Shown: positions 12,910-27,500, counted from the stretch's first letter. The stretch is DNA of 64,000 nucleotides from Anoplolepis gracilipes (GCF_047496725.1 NC_132975.1:12221501-12285500), one strand, 5' to 3'. The notes: generated by a model not told the origin, from the sequence alone. Numbers and translations: made by a program.

Positions 12910-12921
12910 ATGCGATCATGA
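12910..12921 (+). promoter_or_regulatory. Three-codon upstream ORF overlapping the ine start
   Basis: ATG CGA TCA TGA: the stop codon of this minimal upstream frame overlaps the ine ATG at 12918 (ATGA), and both lie in the same exon, which begins at 12902. Such an arrangement can lower initiation or force reinitiation at the main start. Confidence 0.5.
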
Positions 12922-15900
12922 ACACTGAGAGAGGCAGCAACGACAACGGCGTCAGCGGTAACGTCAGTGACGAACCGTGCGACAGCGGCAAACCCGTCCT
13001 GCCGAGGCACGGCAATGTCATCTACAATAAGTTCCGCGGTGACAAGCAAATCGCCAACTACGTGCGCAAAATGAACGCGATGCCGGAAGAGGAGGACGTC
13101 ACGTCCGACGACGCGGAACCCAACGTGACCAGGATCGGCGGCCGTCAGAGACACTCCGAGAACGAACCCGCGGAGTGGTCCTCGGAGGAGAGAGGTCACT
13201 TGTTGAATTCCGCCGTACGTAAGATCGTCGTCGCGCCTACGGCAGAAGGGGACCACGTGAGAAAGACGACCCCGAGTCGCGATGACAGTTCCGAGAACGT
13301 GGTTCGGAACAACAGTCGTAATCATCGGTGGCCACGATCTCGGCCGCTGATGATCGACCGAACCGAGTCCGGGTCGAGTTCCGGTCGCGACAACGGAATC
13401 CCGCAGAGTCCCGGTGGACTGAGCCTCAGGAGCATCGATCAGTCGTACCTGGTGCGACATCATCATTGCCTTAACGCGCGTTCACCGAGGATCTCCAACG
13501 TCGTCATGGACGAGAGCCAGCAGCGCTGTTCCTGCTGTCATCAGTCATCGCCCACCTGGGCCTCCATCCTGTACGCCGAGTCCAACGGGAGTCATCAAGT
13601 TCCCCGCTCGTTTCCCGACACGATCTCGATCAAGTCCCTGGCGTCGATCGGCCTGGGCTCTTCCGACGGCAGGAAGCTGACAATACGTAGAGTTCCCACT
13701 TCGCCGTCGGAGCTGCTTAACGTGGTACATCCGCCGCCGTAAGTGAGACACATTACCTACGATCGTGTGCGCTTTCGAAGAAGCAAAACGTGAATCACGC
13801 TTTACACGTGATCGCGCGCACGCGTGACCGCTTGAACATGAGTCTGTTTTCGCACGCTCTGAAAGTGACCGACAAAATCTTTACTGCGATCAATCTACAT
13901 TCTTGCTTCGTAACGTTTTATTTTAATTAAACGTTAAAGTTCGATGAAGAATAAGACAGGTGTGTTGGATTAATTTTCATATCACTGCTTTTAATCTCGC
14001 GTTGAATTCTCCCTTTCATTTTTTGAAAGAAAAATATTACATTCCTAAGATAAGTAGATAATAAGAGATATAATTATAGGCTTATATAATTGTTAAATTA
14101 TATAATTATATACGGAGGACGCAAATAATTCCAGTTATTCTATTTGCACAGTGTTAATGAACTCGCGGGACAAAAATAATACTAGGTCAAGATGAAATTT
14201 ATTACGAGAAAAATAAATGGCGTACGCATTTTGACACGCATGTAACACCTGTGCCATTCTTGAATTTTAAATGTAACACTTGTACTACTTTTGAATATCA
14301 GTAAATCATCGAGATACTGTCTTATCTTAAAAATTGATAAAGAAATGAAGTAGTCGACGGTCGTCGCGTTTTGAGTCTTTTTTGTCTCGTCAAAACTGTA
14401 TTTAAATTATTTATTTATTTTTTTTTCATTTTCACACTAAAAACGTATCATTATCACAGTCACGATTGAGTGGAAATGTATACGAAATTACGTGTATCCG
14501 CCATATGTTTCTCTCACGTGCGAGTTAATATTTGGTGTAAACGTTCTAAATAAATTAGCATACACGCACGACATATAAAAATGAAGATGTATCTCGAATT
14601 TTCAGTAGAAAAGATCGACAGCGATTCACGCGAGCAGGGTAATATTTCTAGCGATTATCTAGTGATTACCTACGAAATAAGATTAACGCAAAACAAAATT
14701 TTTTGTTTAATACATGTTAATTAAATCTTGAGTGAATTTGTGGCGTTAATGCAGTATTCAACGCAAATAATAACGTTACAAAATTTCGTCATATCATTGA
14801 AGGTCAATTGCATCGATAACTAACAATAAATAATGATGCAATGATAATACTTTCTGTTCTTTTCTAGATCATAGACTTTAATACGAGTAATATTAGTAAA
14901 GAAATAAAAATAGAATAGAATGAAATAAACTAAAAGAACATTAACAAAGATTAAAGAAACATTAATCAAAGACGAAATAAATGGAAATAAATTTCATTTA
15001 TGTTTTTTTAGGATATAAATCCTCTTAGATCAATTTATGTAAAAGTTAAGTGGCATTTGTGTAAACAAGATTAAATTGGCTCAGTAACGAGCTAAAATAT
15101 CAAACTAAATCGATTTTAAAACTTTTACTCAATTTTTTTTATATCAGATTATCTTAAACAAACAATTTTAAGATCAATTACACTATTAATTAATATTAAT
15201 CATAGCTGATCGAATTTCCTCGCTATGCATACCTGCATTATGGCCAGGGCTATGATCTGGAAAGGAGCAAGGGTCAAGTTAGTTAATTAACGATGTCGAT
15301 GAAATTGGCTCTCAGTTTACCACGGATAGCTCTAATCGACATTTCTGCACGATAGGCTCGTTCTAAAGTAAATTAGAACCGGCGATCGAAGTCGGTATAA
15401 TTTTCGTTATAATTCTCGAGTTCACAAATACATCTCGCTGCTGCGCACGTACACGCGAAAATCATCTCTGTTCGTGTGGTGCAAATTATCGAAAATTGAA
15501 CTCGCCTAAATTAGACCCGATTTCGATTACCCTGATTAGAATCTCATACCTCGTCGAGGGCTGCGGCGAATTCTACGTGACGAGAGATGCGTTACACGTC
15601 TAAGCTCGACGCGAAGCCGGCAGGTCTCGTTATCCAGGGACTGCAATTCCGGCATATCGTTTCACAGACGTAAGTGGATAATAGATGTACAATGTAAGAC
15701 CGTGTCGTTGTAACAAGTGTCTTTGTGTTCGTGTGGTACGACATATTGTTGTAACTCCGTCCCGCTTCTTCCATTGAAACGGGACGGCGTTTGAAACGAT
15801 CCGTAATCGTCGTCCTACATTTAGATCTCGTCACGTCTCGTTTTTTAACCGAGCACGTGAAAAAGACCCTGGATCACATCGTTAACGTTAGTTAACGTTA

Positions 15901-17436
15901 TTAATCAAATAAAATAGAGCTAGAGAATGTTAAACGTAAATTCGCGTATTTTGATTCGAATAATCGAACTAGAAAGAGATAATTAAAATTATATACGAGC
16001 ACGCGATAATAGATAAGAGATAAAGACTATCGTCACACTCGACGCTTGCCTTCGTTATTGTTTGGGCTGCCACGTGTGTCGTGCATTTTCCTTCGTTTTA
16101 TTTTTTTTTTTTCTTTAAAATGTAGTGTGACACCGAGTAACGGCGTGCATTATCGTATCCGCGGTATATTAGTTTTCCGTTGTGAAACGAACGGGAATGT
16201 ACACAGGTGCGTCGCGTATATCTTTCAGCATTGTCGACCACCCTTTCCTGCCCCCCTCTGCCCGCCCGTGGCCTGACACCATTTCTGCGCTCACCACACC
16301 GTAAAGTATGAATTTATGCGATAAACGCATTAAAATTCCTGCCCGATCGCGATTCTTACGTAACAACGTACAAGATTGATTTCATATTTCGCGATGATAC
16401 TTTATTGTGATATAGATGGATTTATCTGCATCAGGTTTTTCCTCCCTTCCCCCTCCGTAAACGCGACCGAATCAGTTTGTAATTGACAATCCATAATCTC
16501 GCGTAATATACAACCGCTGTCATCGTTAATCGACGGTATCATGATAATCGATGACTACTACGTATACATCGTATTCTATATATGTATAAATAATAACGAT
16601 GAATATTTAATAGTTGCTATTGGACTGTTCGCGAATGCGTATCATGCAAGTTGCGCCAGCACGTTCACGCGTAATACGATTGACGTGTGATCGACTCATG
16701 TATGATTTTCCGTCAATTAAAATTCACAATGCATCAAATAGTTTCTATAGAGGCGCAAAGTGGTCGTCAAATAGTTAAAAAAAAGTCGATAACGCACTGG
16801 CAACATCCGTCAATTTATATATTGGTTATTTCAAAGGAATTTGGCGGCGTAGTGTTACCTTCGCTATATCTTACAGGAATTACAATTATTCGCTCAACGA
16901 AATATTTCATAAAATGCTTGTTATGCTATTTTCTCTTTCGCTAAAACGTCATATCTCATAACGTAATAAATTTGGCTCTCGTAACATTTTTCCGGAGGTT
17001 CTCTCAATTTTTCTTTCATATTCTGCGCCATGAATGTCTTTCGTTCTTGCTTCGCTGCATTTGTAATATAAAGGTTTGTACGTCGCATTTTTGCAGTTTC
17101 GAGGACGATCTTTCTACATGTGCCAGCTATGATGACGGGGATGCAAACGATTCTGGTGATTATCGACAACCCAGGAGGCCCCATTGGGAGAACAAAGTAC
17201 AATTTGTGTTGGCCTGCATAGGCTACTCTGTTGGCCTCGGCAATGTCTGGAGATTTCCTTATCTATGCTACAAAAGTGGCGGCGGTGAGTCTCGCGATAA
17301 TATTAATTTATTAATCGTAAGTTGCGCGTAATCATAATATAAATTTTGCATTCGATTTTATAAAATTAAAAATCCTATGACATGAGAAAGAGAAAAAATA
17401 GAGAAGAAAAAAATAAAGATTGATACAGATGTGTTA

Positions 17437-17493
<57 letters not shown>

Positions 17494-20400
17494 ATATGTA
17501 CATACATAAGATTATGGTGAAAAAAATGAATTTGTAAAAATTAAGTAAGCAGACGGCGCAGTCAGAACGTGTTGCCGCGATTAGCAAGACTGTGATAAGA
17601 AGTACGCGGTTATTTTGCGCGTCGTGAAATACGTCAGTGGCAAAACAGCTGACGAAGCAACACTCCGAGGTATCGTCCTCTAATTTTTACGAGCATCAAA
17701 ATCACGTTATGGATTAGCTTAAGCCATGAAACACGTTCTATTTTTATCCTTTTACAATTAGAAGCGTCAATAATCTATTCTTTCGATACTTCGTCGCTGT
17801 TTCAGAAACGAAACAGCGTGAAACGTTGAAACGTAAGAATCGTAACACTTGAATTGTTACAATGTTGAATAGCCAGTTGCGATAAGAGTATCATTATTGA
17901 ATGAAAAGTGCATGCTCTAAGTGAGGGAAAGATTATACCATGTCGCGGAAGATCGAATTAAGGCAGATCTGGTGAAAAAATCGTGACATCTTGCGTAAGC
18001 CGAGTTTCGGATTCAGGGCAAGAGCGAGCACTCTTGTAATCCCTGCAACGTGAGCATGTATCGTGTTGCCGGCAATTTTCAAAGTCTGGAAGCATCCGGA
18101 GTCCGGATGCGTAGCGCAATTCGCTCGCGGAACTTGATACATGACCTTGCCGGAACGTGGCTACTCCGCCGAGCATGGTAAATGATTTCAATGACACCGG
18201 TGGAAATAATCGGCCGGGAATCACTTTGCCGTACTGCAGGTTTAAATTGAAGAACCGGAAAACCAGCTCGCGATCCGATTTACATGATTTAAACGATTCA
18301 TCGTTTCAGTCGAATAACGTCGATTGGAATCTACGCGTGAGAAAATTAGAAAACAATGAAAAATCGATCAAACAACGATTAACGATTCCTGTCAAAAGCA
18401 TAAACCAGCTATCTACCCAGTTTTTATCAATCACGCGCATCCATTGTGTGTCAAAACACGTGCAGTTTCTGTCAGCGAATATTTAAAAACAATTTACTTG
18501 CTTATATTATTCAAAAATTTTTAATTTTAGATTAAATTTCTTATTTTCATTTTAATTAATTCTCTGTATGTGTGTCATGATTACAAAATAATGATATAAA
18601 GTGTTCAAAAATATTTATTGAAAATAAAATTAATATATTTTTGGAACTTAAATAAATAAATAAATTTAACTATATAAAGTATATATGTATATCTCTCTTA
18701 AAGTTACTTTTATTTGTAGACAAACGTGCAACTGGAAGCAGCTTTATTTGATAGCAACTTTGTATATAATGCATAATCTCCTCATATATGATAAGCCAGA
18801 AACTACTTTGTAATTTCAACAGTCATACATACGCAAGTTAATTTATTGTACAAATAACACACAGGCTTGCTGTAAAATAAAAATATAGGTGTATTTGTGA
18901 GTATGTAATTTTGCGAAATCATATATTAAACAGGAGACCGGAAAATCAGAGGAAATAATATGACTCTACTTGCACGAGATGCATACTTCGATATTCATTG
19001 TGCCGCAACGCCAAATTGCATTTTCGTGATAAAGACGACATTGTTGAAAATAACTGTAACAACATTAATGCGAATGTGTGTCATTATCCGCCTTGTAATT
19101 CGACGCGATTGGATTTTCGCCAGAAATTAAATCGCCTGCAATCTCCATTGATACGTCACGTAAAATCGGCCGATTGTTATCTCCGCGCGCATCCTCGTTT
19201 AATATATCTGGCGAGAATTTATTTGAAGTATAATCGCAAATATATTATTTGTATCGTCGGTTAAACTAAATGAAAACTGTCATCCGCACGTTGTTCGGCT
19301 AGATTGAAGCGACGAGGAAACAGATCGGATAACGTCGTGTGATTTATGCGTACGATATAGCATTTTGCCGAGTGGGGATTAATTTGCATCTTCCCGAAAT
19401 GTACGAAGCAAATTACGCATGTATGATTGCGTGCGCTTATAAAAAAACCTGTATGAACAAAATCTGTTTTATCTCACATAAAAGCAGCGCGAAGTCAAAG
19501 CTATTACATCCGCTAAAGAAATAAAAAATACGATTAGTGAGATAGTAAATGAACCGGCGAGTTTGATAATTGAAGAAAACTTGTCAACAGCTGATTTAAT
19601 CATCACATCCATGCGCTGACTAAATGCTCGAATTAAGTCATAATCCACGACACTACGATCGTCGTTTATTGCGAATAAAGAGTTACATCCAGTGACCTTG
19701 TCACTGCCCACATTATGATTAACGTCGAAGTGCCATTACGTGCACGCGCGTAACCGTGTTTAGCTAAACGTTTGGCAAACCCACGTGTGTCTTGTGTAAA
19801 CTGGATCAATTTTTTTATACTCAAAGAAAAAGAGCTCTCCATGTTTAAACAGGAAATTATGTAACTTTAATATCAAATGATGATAAATGTTGTTTACATC
19901 GATTACATTACATTTCAGGTGTGTTCCTCGTGCCTTACTTTTTAATACTCGTAGTATGCGGAGTACCATTGTTATACATGGAACTCAGCATTGGACAGTT
20001 TACTCGTCGCGGCCCAATCGGCGCTCTGGGTCAAGTATGCCCGTTATTGAAAGGTAAACGAATAAGTCATCGAATGATAGATTGTCGATAAAGTCCGATG
20101 GTCGTTGAAAACTTTTGTGCGCTCATTTTTATCGTTAAAACGCGCTAACTTGAAACACACGGTTTAATTTGAAAACTATAATTAGAGGAGAAATTATATC
20201 AGATTTTATTTTTTTTTTTTTTTGCAAATGTAAGTAATTTAAATTCTTAATTTTAAAATTCGAGCTTCGAAAAATATATATTTTAATTAGAAAGAGAAAA
20301 GTACATGTATGTGTCTCTTTCATGCTATTTTCTATGATATATTTTTCTACCTCTGCAGGAGCTGGTTTGTCGTCGGTCGTGATATCGTTTCTAATGTCGA

Positions 20401-23349
20401 CCTACCATAATGTGATAATAGCCTACGCAATTTATTATTTCTTTGCGGCATTCCGGGCGGATCAGCCGTGGTCACGTTGTGACAACTCGTGGAATTCGCC
20501 GCGCTGTTGGTTGCCCAGTTATGGCCTCATCGATAATCGAACTCGACCGAATTCGACAAGGACACCGTCCGAGGATTTCTTCGAGTACTTTCCAAAACTT
20601 ATTAATTCGTATTATTTCTAAAAAGAATTAATAAAATAAAATTTGTATGATTAACATATCTTATAAAAAATTCTATAAAATACACATGGTACGTAGTATC
20701 GAAATATCTGAAAAAATAGTTACTTTTCTATTTAGCCAGAAAGTCCTGCAAATTAGTAGCGGCATCGAAGAGCCAGGGATCTTGAGATGGGAACTTGTGG
20801 CGTGTTTGATAACAGCATGGATAATAGTATATTTTTCGATTTGGAAATCAATTAAGTCATCAGCGCGTGTGAGATATATCACAGCAACGTTACCTTTCCT
20901 CCTGATCATCGTCTTTCTCACGCGTTCTCTCACTCTGGAAGGCGCCGCGAAAGGTCTGCAATTCTTTTTCCATCCACGCTGGGAATTGCTCGGCGACGCC
21001 AAGGTGCTGAAAAAATAATTCATTTTTTGTGAAAAAAGAAAAAAATATTATACTGTTATTATTAATTATATTTATAGGTTTGGATAAACGCTGCAGCACA
21101 AGTCTTCAATTCTGTAGGTATCGCCTTCGGATCGATGATATGTTTTGCGAGTTACAACAGATTTCACAACACGGTCTTGGTAGATACCATCGCTGTTTCG
21201 CTGATAAACGCCTTCAGCAGTTTGATAGTCGGAATATTTTCTTTCGCCACGATCGGCAATATAGCGCTGGAGCAAAACATGTCCGTCGAAGATGTCCTGA
21301 CTGACGGTACGTATATAGAATTAAAAGTTTGCATCACGCTTTAAATGTAAAAAAGTATATGTCACATTATACAATATGTTACACATTAATAATTCTCTTA
21401 CAAAAATTTATATATATTTTTATAATATATTTTATAATATATTTTATAATATATATTTTTTTATATTTTTTTCTCCGCCACTTTGCTTCGTCAGATTAAT
21501 TCTCTGCCTGACATTTTATAGATAAATCATAATTTCCGTTCAAGGACCTGGTCTAGTCTTCGTCATCTATCCGCAAGCGCTAGGCAAGATGCCAGCTTCT
21601 CAATTCTGGGCTGTACTATTTTTCTTCATGCTGGTCTGCCTTTCGTTGAACAGTCAAGTAAGTATCGAATGTGTATCAGAAAACACATTTCCTATCAAGA
21701 CACGCATACATTATATAACTTAATCAACAAATAAATTCGATCATTATAGTCAAATTCTATTCTCACACAAATGCGTGAAAGTACAAATAACATTAATGTG
21801 TTGACAAATAAAAAATTTAAAATTAAATCTCAGAGTTTTGCTCAATCGCGGTTAACAGAGATGCAAAATATATATTTTTACAAAACTTTCTATTTTTTTA
21901 GAGCTCGTAAAATTATTTATCTTTTGCAATATTTTAATGGATGTTACGTAAACTTCGGCATTTCAGTTTGCTGTTGTTGAAGTGGTCGTTACGTCGATCC
22001 AAGACGGTTTCCCAAATTGGATGAAACGTCATCTTCTCTGTCACGAAGTGCTGGTTCTTCTCATATGCGTCATCTCGTTCTTATTCGGATTGCCGAATAT
22101 CACACAGGTAGAATCACGCGCATCGAAATGATTCAATTTTTATAACGCGACCTAGTTGTTTATCTTTTACTAAGTGAATTTCTCGACTGCCTCAGGGTGG
22201 TATTTATTTCTTCCAACTGATAGATCACTACGCCGCGTCGATGTCAATTATGTTCTTGGCGTTCTTCGAGGTAATTGCTATTTCTTGGCTTTACGGCGTA
22301 CGACGACTGTGCAACAACGTTAAAGAAATGACCGGACACTTGCCCTCGATGTACTTTCGGTTCTGTTGGTTCCTCGCTGCACCTCTACTCATAATGGTAT
22401 GCAGGGGTATCGATGAATATATTTTGAAATATTATAAAAAGTTTCTCGTTTTCAAGTAGAATCGAAATTATGTGTCTGAATAAAAGGCAATATTCAAGAC
22501 AAATGATTGCATCGAGTAGAATGCGACGAAATGCGGAACTGGGATTAAAGACGAGCAATTATTCGAGCAATTGATATCTTGAGAGAAACGTAAAGTGCTT
22601 TGTTTTTTCTCGGAAATAATGATCACATGGATAATTACCCACTTTTAATCCCTGTTCCGTGTTTCCTTGCGCTCGGCAGTCGGCATCTAATCTTTAAAAC
22701 GCGGCCGGCGTTATTTTCATAATTATCTTACCTCCTTAGGCTGTATGGGTGTTCAGCTTAATCGATTACGAGCCTCCGACCTACCACAACGGTGACTATA
22801 CATATCCATGGTGGGCAGAGGCGATCGGATGGGGCATCGCGTCTCTCTCCTTAATTTGCATTCCCGCTTTTGCCGTTTACGTATTCGTCCGAGCGGATGG
22901 TGTCACATTCGCCGAGGTACGTCGAATTTTGCTGTACATTGTTGGGTAACCACAAGATCAGTTTACCTTAAGATGATTAAATTCTTCATAGAATTTGATC
23001 ATTTATAGACAAACCGATCAATTTTTTTGTAGAATTTAATCAACTTATTTTGAAATCTAATATTACGAAACTTACATCTTATAAATACAGAATAATATCT
23101 GATAAAATATACCGGTATATAAAAATTAAAGTGATTGCATTTTGTACTGTACAAAGAAACTGATAACGTTATTTGCAGAGACTCAAGAATTCCATCAAGC
23201 CGCATTTCGAAGCGTGCAAAGTTTGCGGTCAGGAATACTGTATGGAGCCTATGCACAATTTGGAGGAGGACATACTCAAGGAACCTCAAACAGACGAGAA
23301 TACTTCTATACAATTAAATTCGCATTATCTACTGAAGCCTCAGATGTGA
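12918..23349 (+). CDS. ine: SLC6 sodium-dependent transporter, inebriated orthologue
   Basis: A Na+/Cl- coupled plasma-membrane transporter of the neurotransmitter/osmolyte family. In flies ine (rosA) affects photoreceptor signalling, neuronal excitability and osmotic response; its substrate is not settled by sequence. Coding exons: 12918-13738, 17097-17284, 19919-20053, 20359-20584, 20736-21003, 21078-21306, 21545-21657, 21967-22107, 22196-22396, 22740-22916, 23179-23349; 2670 nt, 889 residues. Residues 1-300 are a polar Ser/Arg-rich cytoplasmic extension, as in the long fly isoform. TM1 carries the family signature [10 protein letters not shown] at 320-329, and twelve membrane segments follow. 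The second extracellular loop is short. The C-terminus has a CKVCGQEYC cysteine motif, as I recall for fly Ine. A short isoform starting near exon 2 is possible. The phases and the total length agree, so the exon model is firm. The orthologue call rests on remembered similarity. Confidence 0.88.
13739..17096. other. ine intron 1: no gene recognised
   Basis: This is mostly AT-rich intron. Two somewhat GC-richer patches (about 15540-15840 and 16040-16300) hold open frames without family resemblance. One could house the promoter of a short ine isoform that starts just upstream of exon 2, but I see no decisive signal. Confidence 0.4.
17438..17480. repeat. (TA)n microsatellite in ine intron 2
   Basis: A run of about twenty TA units, followed by imperfect TGTATATA units. 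The rest of this intron (17285-19918) holds no recognisable gene. Confidence 0.9.
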
Positions 23350-23474
23350 TAACATAATGCATAAGAGCAATGAAATTTCCATAATTATAATTAATTCATA
23401 TCTACAAATTGAAATTGTTTTGAGGAATAATTATTCAACTAAAGATGTCGTTCACTTTATTTTCATTACAAATC

Positions 23475-23480
23475 AATAAA
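23475..23480 (+). terminator. Polyadenylation signal of ine
   Basis: AATAAA 126 bp after the ine stop codon, before the GT microsatellite. Confidence 0.4.
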
Positions 23481-23700
23481 ATACCAGCTGTCGCGTGGCA
23501 ATTAACATTCCATTATTTATAGTTTGTTACAAAGAATAGTAATTACCTGCGAAAAAAGTCATTCAGATAGAATTATAATTTTATTACTAATTTCTTATTA
23601 TACTTATTATATAAACTATTACTTTTTGCGCCATCGTTATGTAATAGATATGATTTTGAAATTACTCAAAGCTATTTTTGATTTTGAAATTACAAATTAC

Positions 23701-23716
23701 AATATTCTATGTTATG

Positions 23717-23785
<69 letters not shown>

Positions 23786-23802
23786 ATCATACATAGAATA
23801 TT
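23701..23802. repeat. (GT)33 microsatellite flanked by inverted repeats
   Basis: A pure GT array occupies 23719-23784. The left flank AATATTCTATGTTATGATG (23701-23719) is the reverse complement, with one extra T, of the right flank CATCATACATAGAATATT (23785-23802). The array therefore sits in the loop of an 18-bp stem. Confidence 0.85.
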
Positions 23803-24210
23803 TTATTAGTTTACAAATATCGTCATGTGATAGATATTATAGACCAGCACTAATATGATTTAAAGTAGAATCATATTTCTGTATATATTGCAACTGATAC
23901 ACGTGTATAACATTGTTAATCATAATTTTAATAAATTATGTATTGTCAAAAAATATATATTTTTCTCGATTTAACTCTTTTAAAGATAAATAAAGTATTT
24001 AGCAAAATTTATTGATGTCACGTTCAAATATTATATTTACTCTTTTCCCTTACTCATTCGCACATTGCATATACATATTTGATTATTAAGCAACCATACA
24101 ATAGAGAGAGAGCGGATTTTGACGTAATGGTGCGCTTATGTAAGTTTAGAATCTCCGTTACACAGAGTTTCGATCGCATTGAATCCTCATACGGTAAATT
24201 AGATATAAAC

Positions 24211-24221
24211 TAATTGCATTA
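24211..24221 (+). promoter_or_regulatory. Homeodomain-dimer (P3/RCSI-like) site upstream of norpA
   Basis: TAATTGCATTA, a TAAT-N3-ATTA palindrome, lies about 115 bp before the norpA ATG. Paired-class homeodomain dimers such as Pph13 use TAATYNRATTA sites in fly rhodopsin and other phototransduction promoters. This copy has the half-sites and spacing but deviates at the R position. Function is inference. Confidence 0.35.
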
Positions 24222-24334
24222 TGCGTTTCTAGAACACGAGTATCACGGTAACAACTCTCTCATTCGAGCGCTGGGCAAGCTCAAGCTCACGTCAAAGTTT
24301 ACCTTAATAGCGTTCCGCTTAAACTTACCGAGAC

Positions 24335-24530
24335 ATGACAAAGAAGTTCGAATTTAATTGGCGCATCGAAGTGCCGGAGCTCTTGATAAAGGGCGCCGTA
24401 TTCGATCGATGGTTCGAGGACAAAGAGACGACCGAATACGAGCCGAATTGCCTATTCAAAGTCGACGAGTACGGGTTCTTTATCTATTGGAAAAGCGATG
24501 GCAAGGTAGCCTAGTTTTTAACAACGTTTT

Positions 24531-24565
<35 letters not shown>

Positions 24566-27500
24566 CTATTATTTTTCGACAAACGAGTGCGCGTATAAAT
24601 TACTCGTGGTTTTTCGATAGGACGGGGAAGTCATAGAATTGGCTCAAGTAAGCGACATTCGTTACGGAGGCACACCAAAGGTAAATTTTAAAGAGAAAAA
24701 TAATTATCTTAAAATTGAAAAAATATAGTAAATAAATAATAATTTGCATTATATCGAATAACAATGAACGGCCTGGCCTGTCTATAGGAGCCAAAATTAT
24801 GCCACAAGTTAAGTAAACATGGAACGTTGGAGCAGTTGGATGAAAAAAGTTTAACTATATGTTCTGGAGTAGATTATACAAACATTAATTATCAACATAT
24901 TGTATGTGCGAATGCACAAATAGCTAAGGTAATAAACAAAAAAATTAAGAAGCATTGATTAAGACTTATATGCGTAAATATAAACTTTTATAAAAATTTA
25001 TAATAAATATTCAATATAGTTGATTTCAATATTATTGATTTTCTGTTTCAAAGTCATGACTAAATTATGTTCGCATTTAATTATGCTCTATTTAATTACA
25101 CGTTTTTATTTTATTTAGTTATGCTTATTTTAAACTTATATTTTAAACTAATATAGTTGATACATTTTATTCTCCATGTTCTAATGCCGTTTTGTCATTA
25201 ATTAATTTAGGATTGGCAGATTGCTTTGCGTTTAATTACGCACAATACAAAAGCGTGTAACGTTTGTCCGACGACGCAGCTTATGAAGCAGTATGTATTT
25301 ATTAATTCGAATCGAATATATAGCTTCGTAAAAATATAATAAATATAAAATATTTGTCTAACGTGTTAACACTATTTTTTTTTCCTTTAATCATTACATA
25401 AAACCTAACTCTGATCGTTAATTAAATCTGCCAGTTGGATGCGGTTAAGTTTCCAAATCGATCCAAAGGGAAAGGTCCCTGTGAAAGTGATATCAAAGAC
25501 TTTTGCATCTGGAAAGACCGAGAAACTTGTTTATCAAGGATTATCGGAATTGGGTTTGCCCAATGGAAAGGTAAGTCATTAAATACGAGAGTTAGAAAGA
25601 AAAGTTTTTAATTAACGTTTAAATGCGATCAACAATTTAGTTAGGAAAAATTCAAAATATCTTCAATTAATTACACGACTTTCTTGACGTGTTGCTTTAT
25701 TAATTCAACTATAAAAATGTTTTACTCTCAGATAATATTTGTAAAAAATTAGTTCGTAAAATTTTTCTGTAAATATCTCGTATATATACATATAAAATTT
25801 ACTCGTTATTTAATTATTATTCTTATAGAGTTATTTGGTATTTAAAAATATTATGTTTATTAAAAAGAATTATTAAAGAGGATTTTTTATGCGAGATATC
25901 ATATTAAAATGTTTAAATAACTAACCAAAATATAATAAAACAATAAAATTAAAAATAAAATATACGTATAAAATATAAAAATTAAATTAAATTAAAAATA
26001 AAATTAAATATAATTTAAATTTTATAATTAAAAATATCATATATTTCATAAACTGCAATCTTTTACGTTTTAGAATGACAAAATAGAGCCTGAAGCTTTC
26101 ACGTTCGACAAGTTTTACAGTTTGTACTTTAAGATTTGTCCTAGAAATGATATCGAGGAACTTTTTCAATCAATGTAAGTACTTACAATCAGGCGGTAAT
26201 TATCAATATCACGTGTTACGAAGCAAAGCTCATCATTTTCGCTTTACAGTACAAAAGGAAAAGTCGATACTATAAGTTTGCAGCAACTCGTAGAATTTAT
26301 GAACACGAAACAGAGGGATCCACGACTCAACGAAATCTTGTATCCTTTGTACACTGAAAAGAGATGCACAGAAATCATTAATGACTATGAAACGGACGAG
26401 AAGATAAAAGTGGAAAGTGAGCTTTTCTGACACAAGTTTAATTTTATTTTATCACCATTAATTTTAATATCGAAAATAAAAAATCTATTTTTCATTTAAC
26501 TTTGCACACAGAAAAGTTGACAAAAGATGGCTTCATACGGTATTTAATGTCAGATGAGAATGCGCCGGTGTTTCTAGACAAATTAGAAGAATGGATGGAG
26601 ATGGACCAGCCGCTCTCGCATTATTACATTAATTCAAGCCACAACACTTACCTCAGCGGTCGCCAAATCGGTGGCAAGAGCACCGTTGAGATGTATCGAC
26701 AAGTTTTGCTTGCTGGTTGCAGGTAATGTTTGTAATATAACGACGAGAAAATGATTATAACATTGACAAAAAAATAATGCTATATAATAAAATAATATAA
26801 AAATATATAGAATAATAAAAAAAGATTTATTTATTATTTATTTTCATCTTAGATGCGTCGAACTGGACTGCTGGGACGGTAAGGGCGAAGACGAAGAACC
26901 CATCATAACTCATGGCAAAGCTATGTGCACCGATATCCTCTTCAAGGATGTGATCTATGCTATAAGGGACACTGCATTTGTCACTTCCGAATACCCTTTG
27001 ATTTTAAGCTTCGAGAACCATTGTTGCTTGAAGCAGCAATATAAACTGGCAAAATATTGCGACGAGATATTCGGCGATCTGTTGCTGAAGGAGCCTCTGA
27101 AAGATTATCCAGTAAGTAAAAAAAAAAACTTTATATTTAATGATTATTTTTACAAATCAATTAAGAAATTAATATTTAATACCTCGTAAATATATTTTTC
27201 CAGCTCGAACCAGGATGTCCTCTTCCTCCACCATGTGAATTAAAATGCAAGATATTAATAAAGAACAAGCGGTTGAAACCGGAAGTGGAAAAAGTCGAAC
27301 TCGAGCTCTTCCGTGCCGGACAATTCGAGGCCAAGGATGAAGATGTACAAGATGCCAGCGCGCCTGTAGCTGCTCCACCTCCCGACCCGCCAAAGGTCAT
27401 TAATTACATTAATGAACTGTTAGAGAAACAAAAACTAAGTCGCTCTTTCTCTTTCTCTCCCTGGAAAATTAAAAAATTTCTGGAATTGTCTTCGATATAT

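Noticed and set aside
12840..13466. 208-codon minus-strand open frame
   Set aside because: It is the antisense shadow of the GC-rich first coding exon of ine; the sense frame continues in phase into the transporter.
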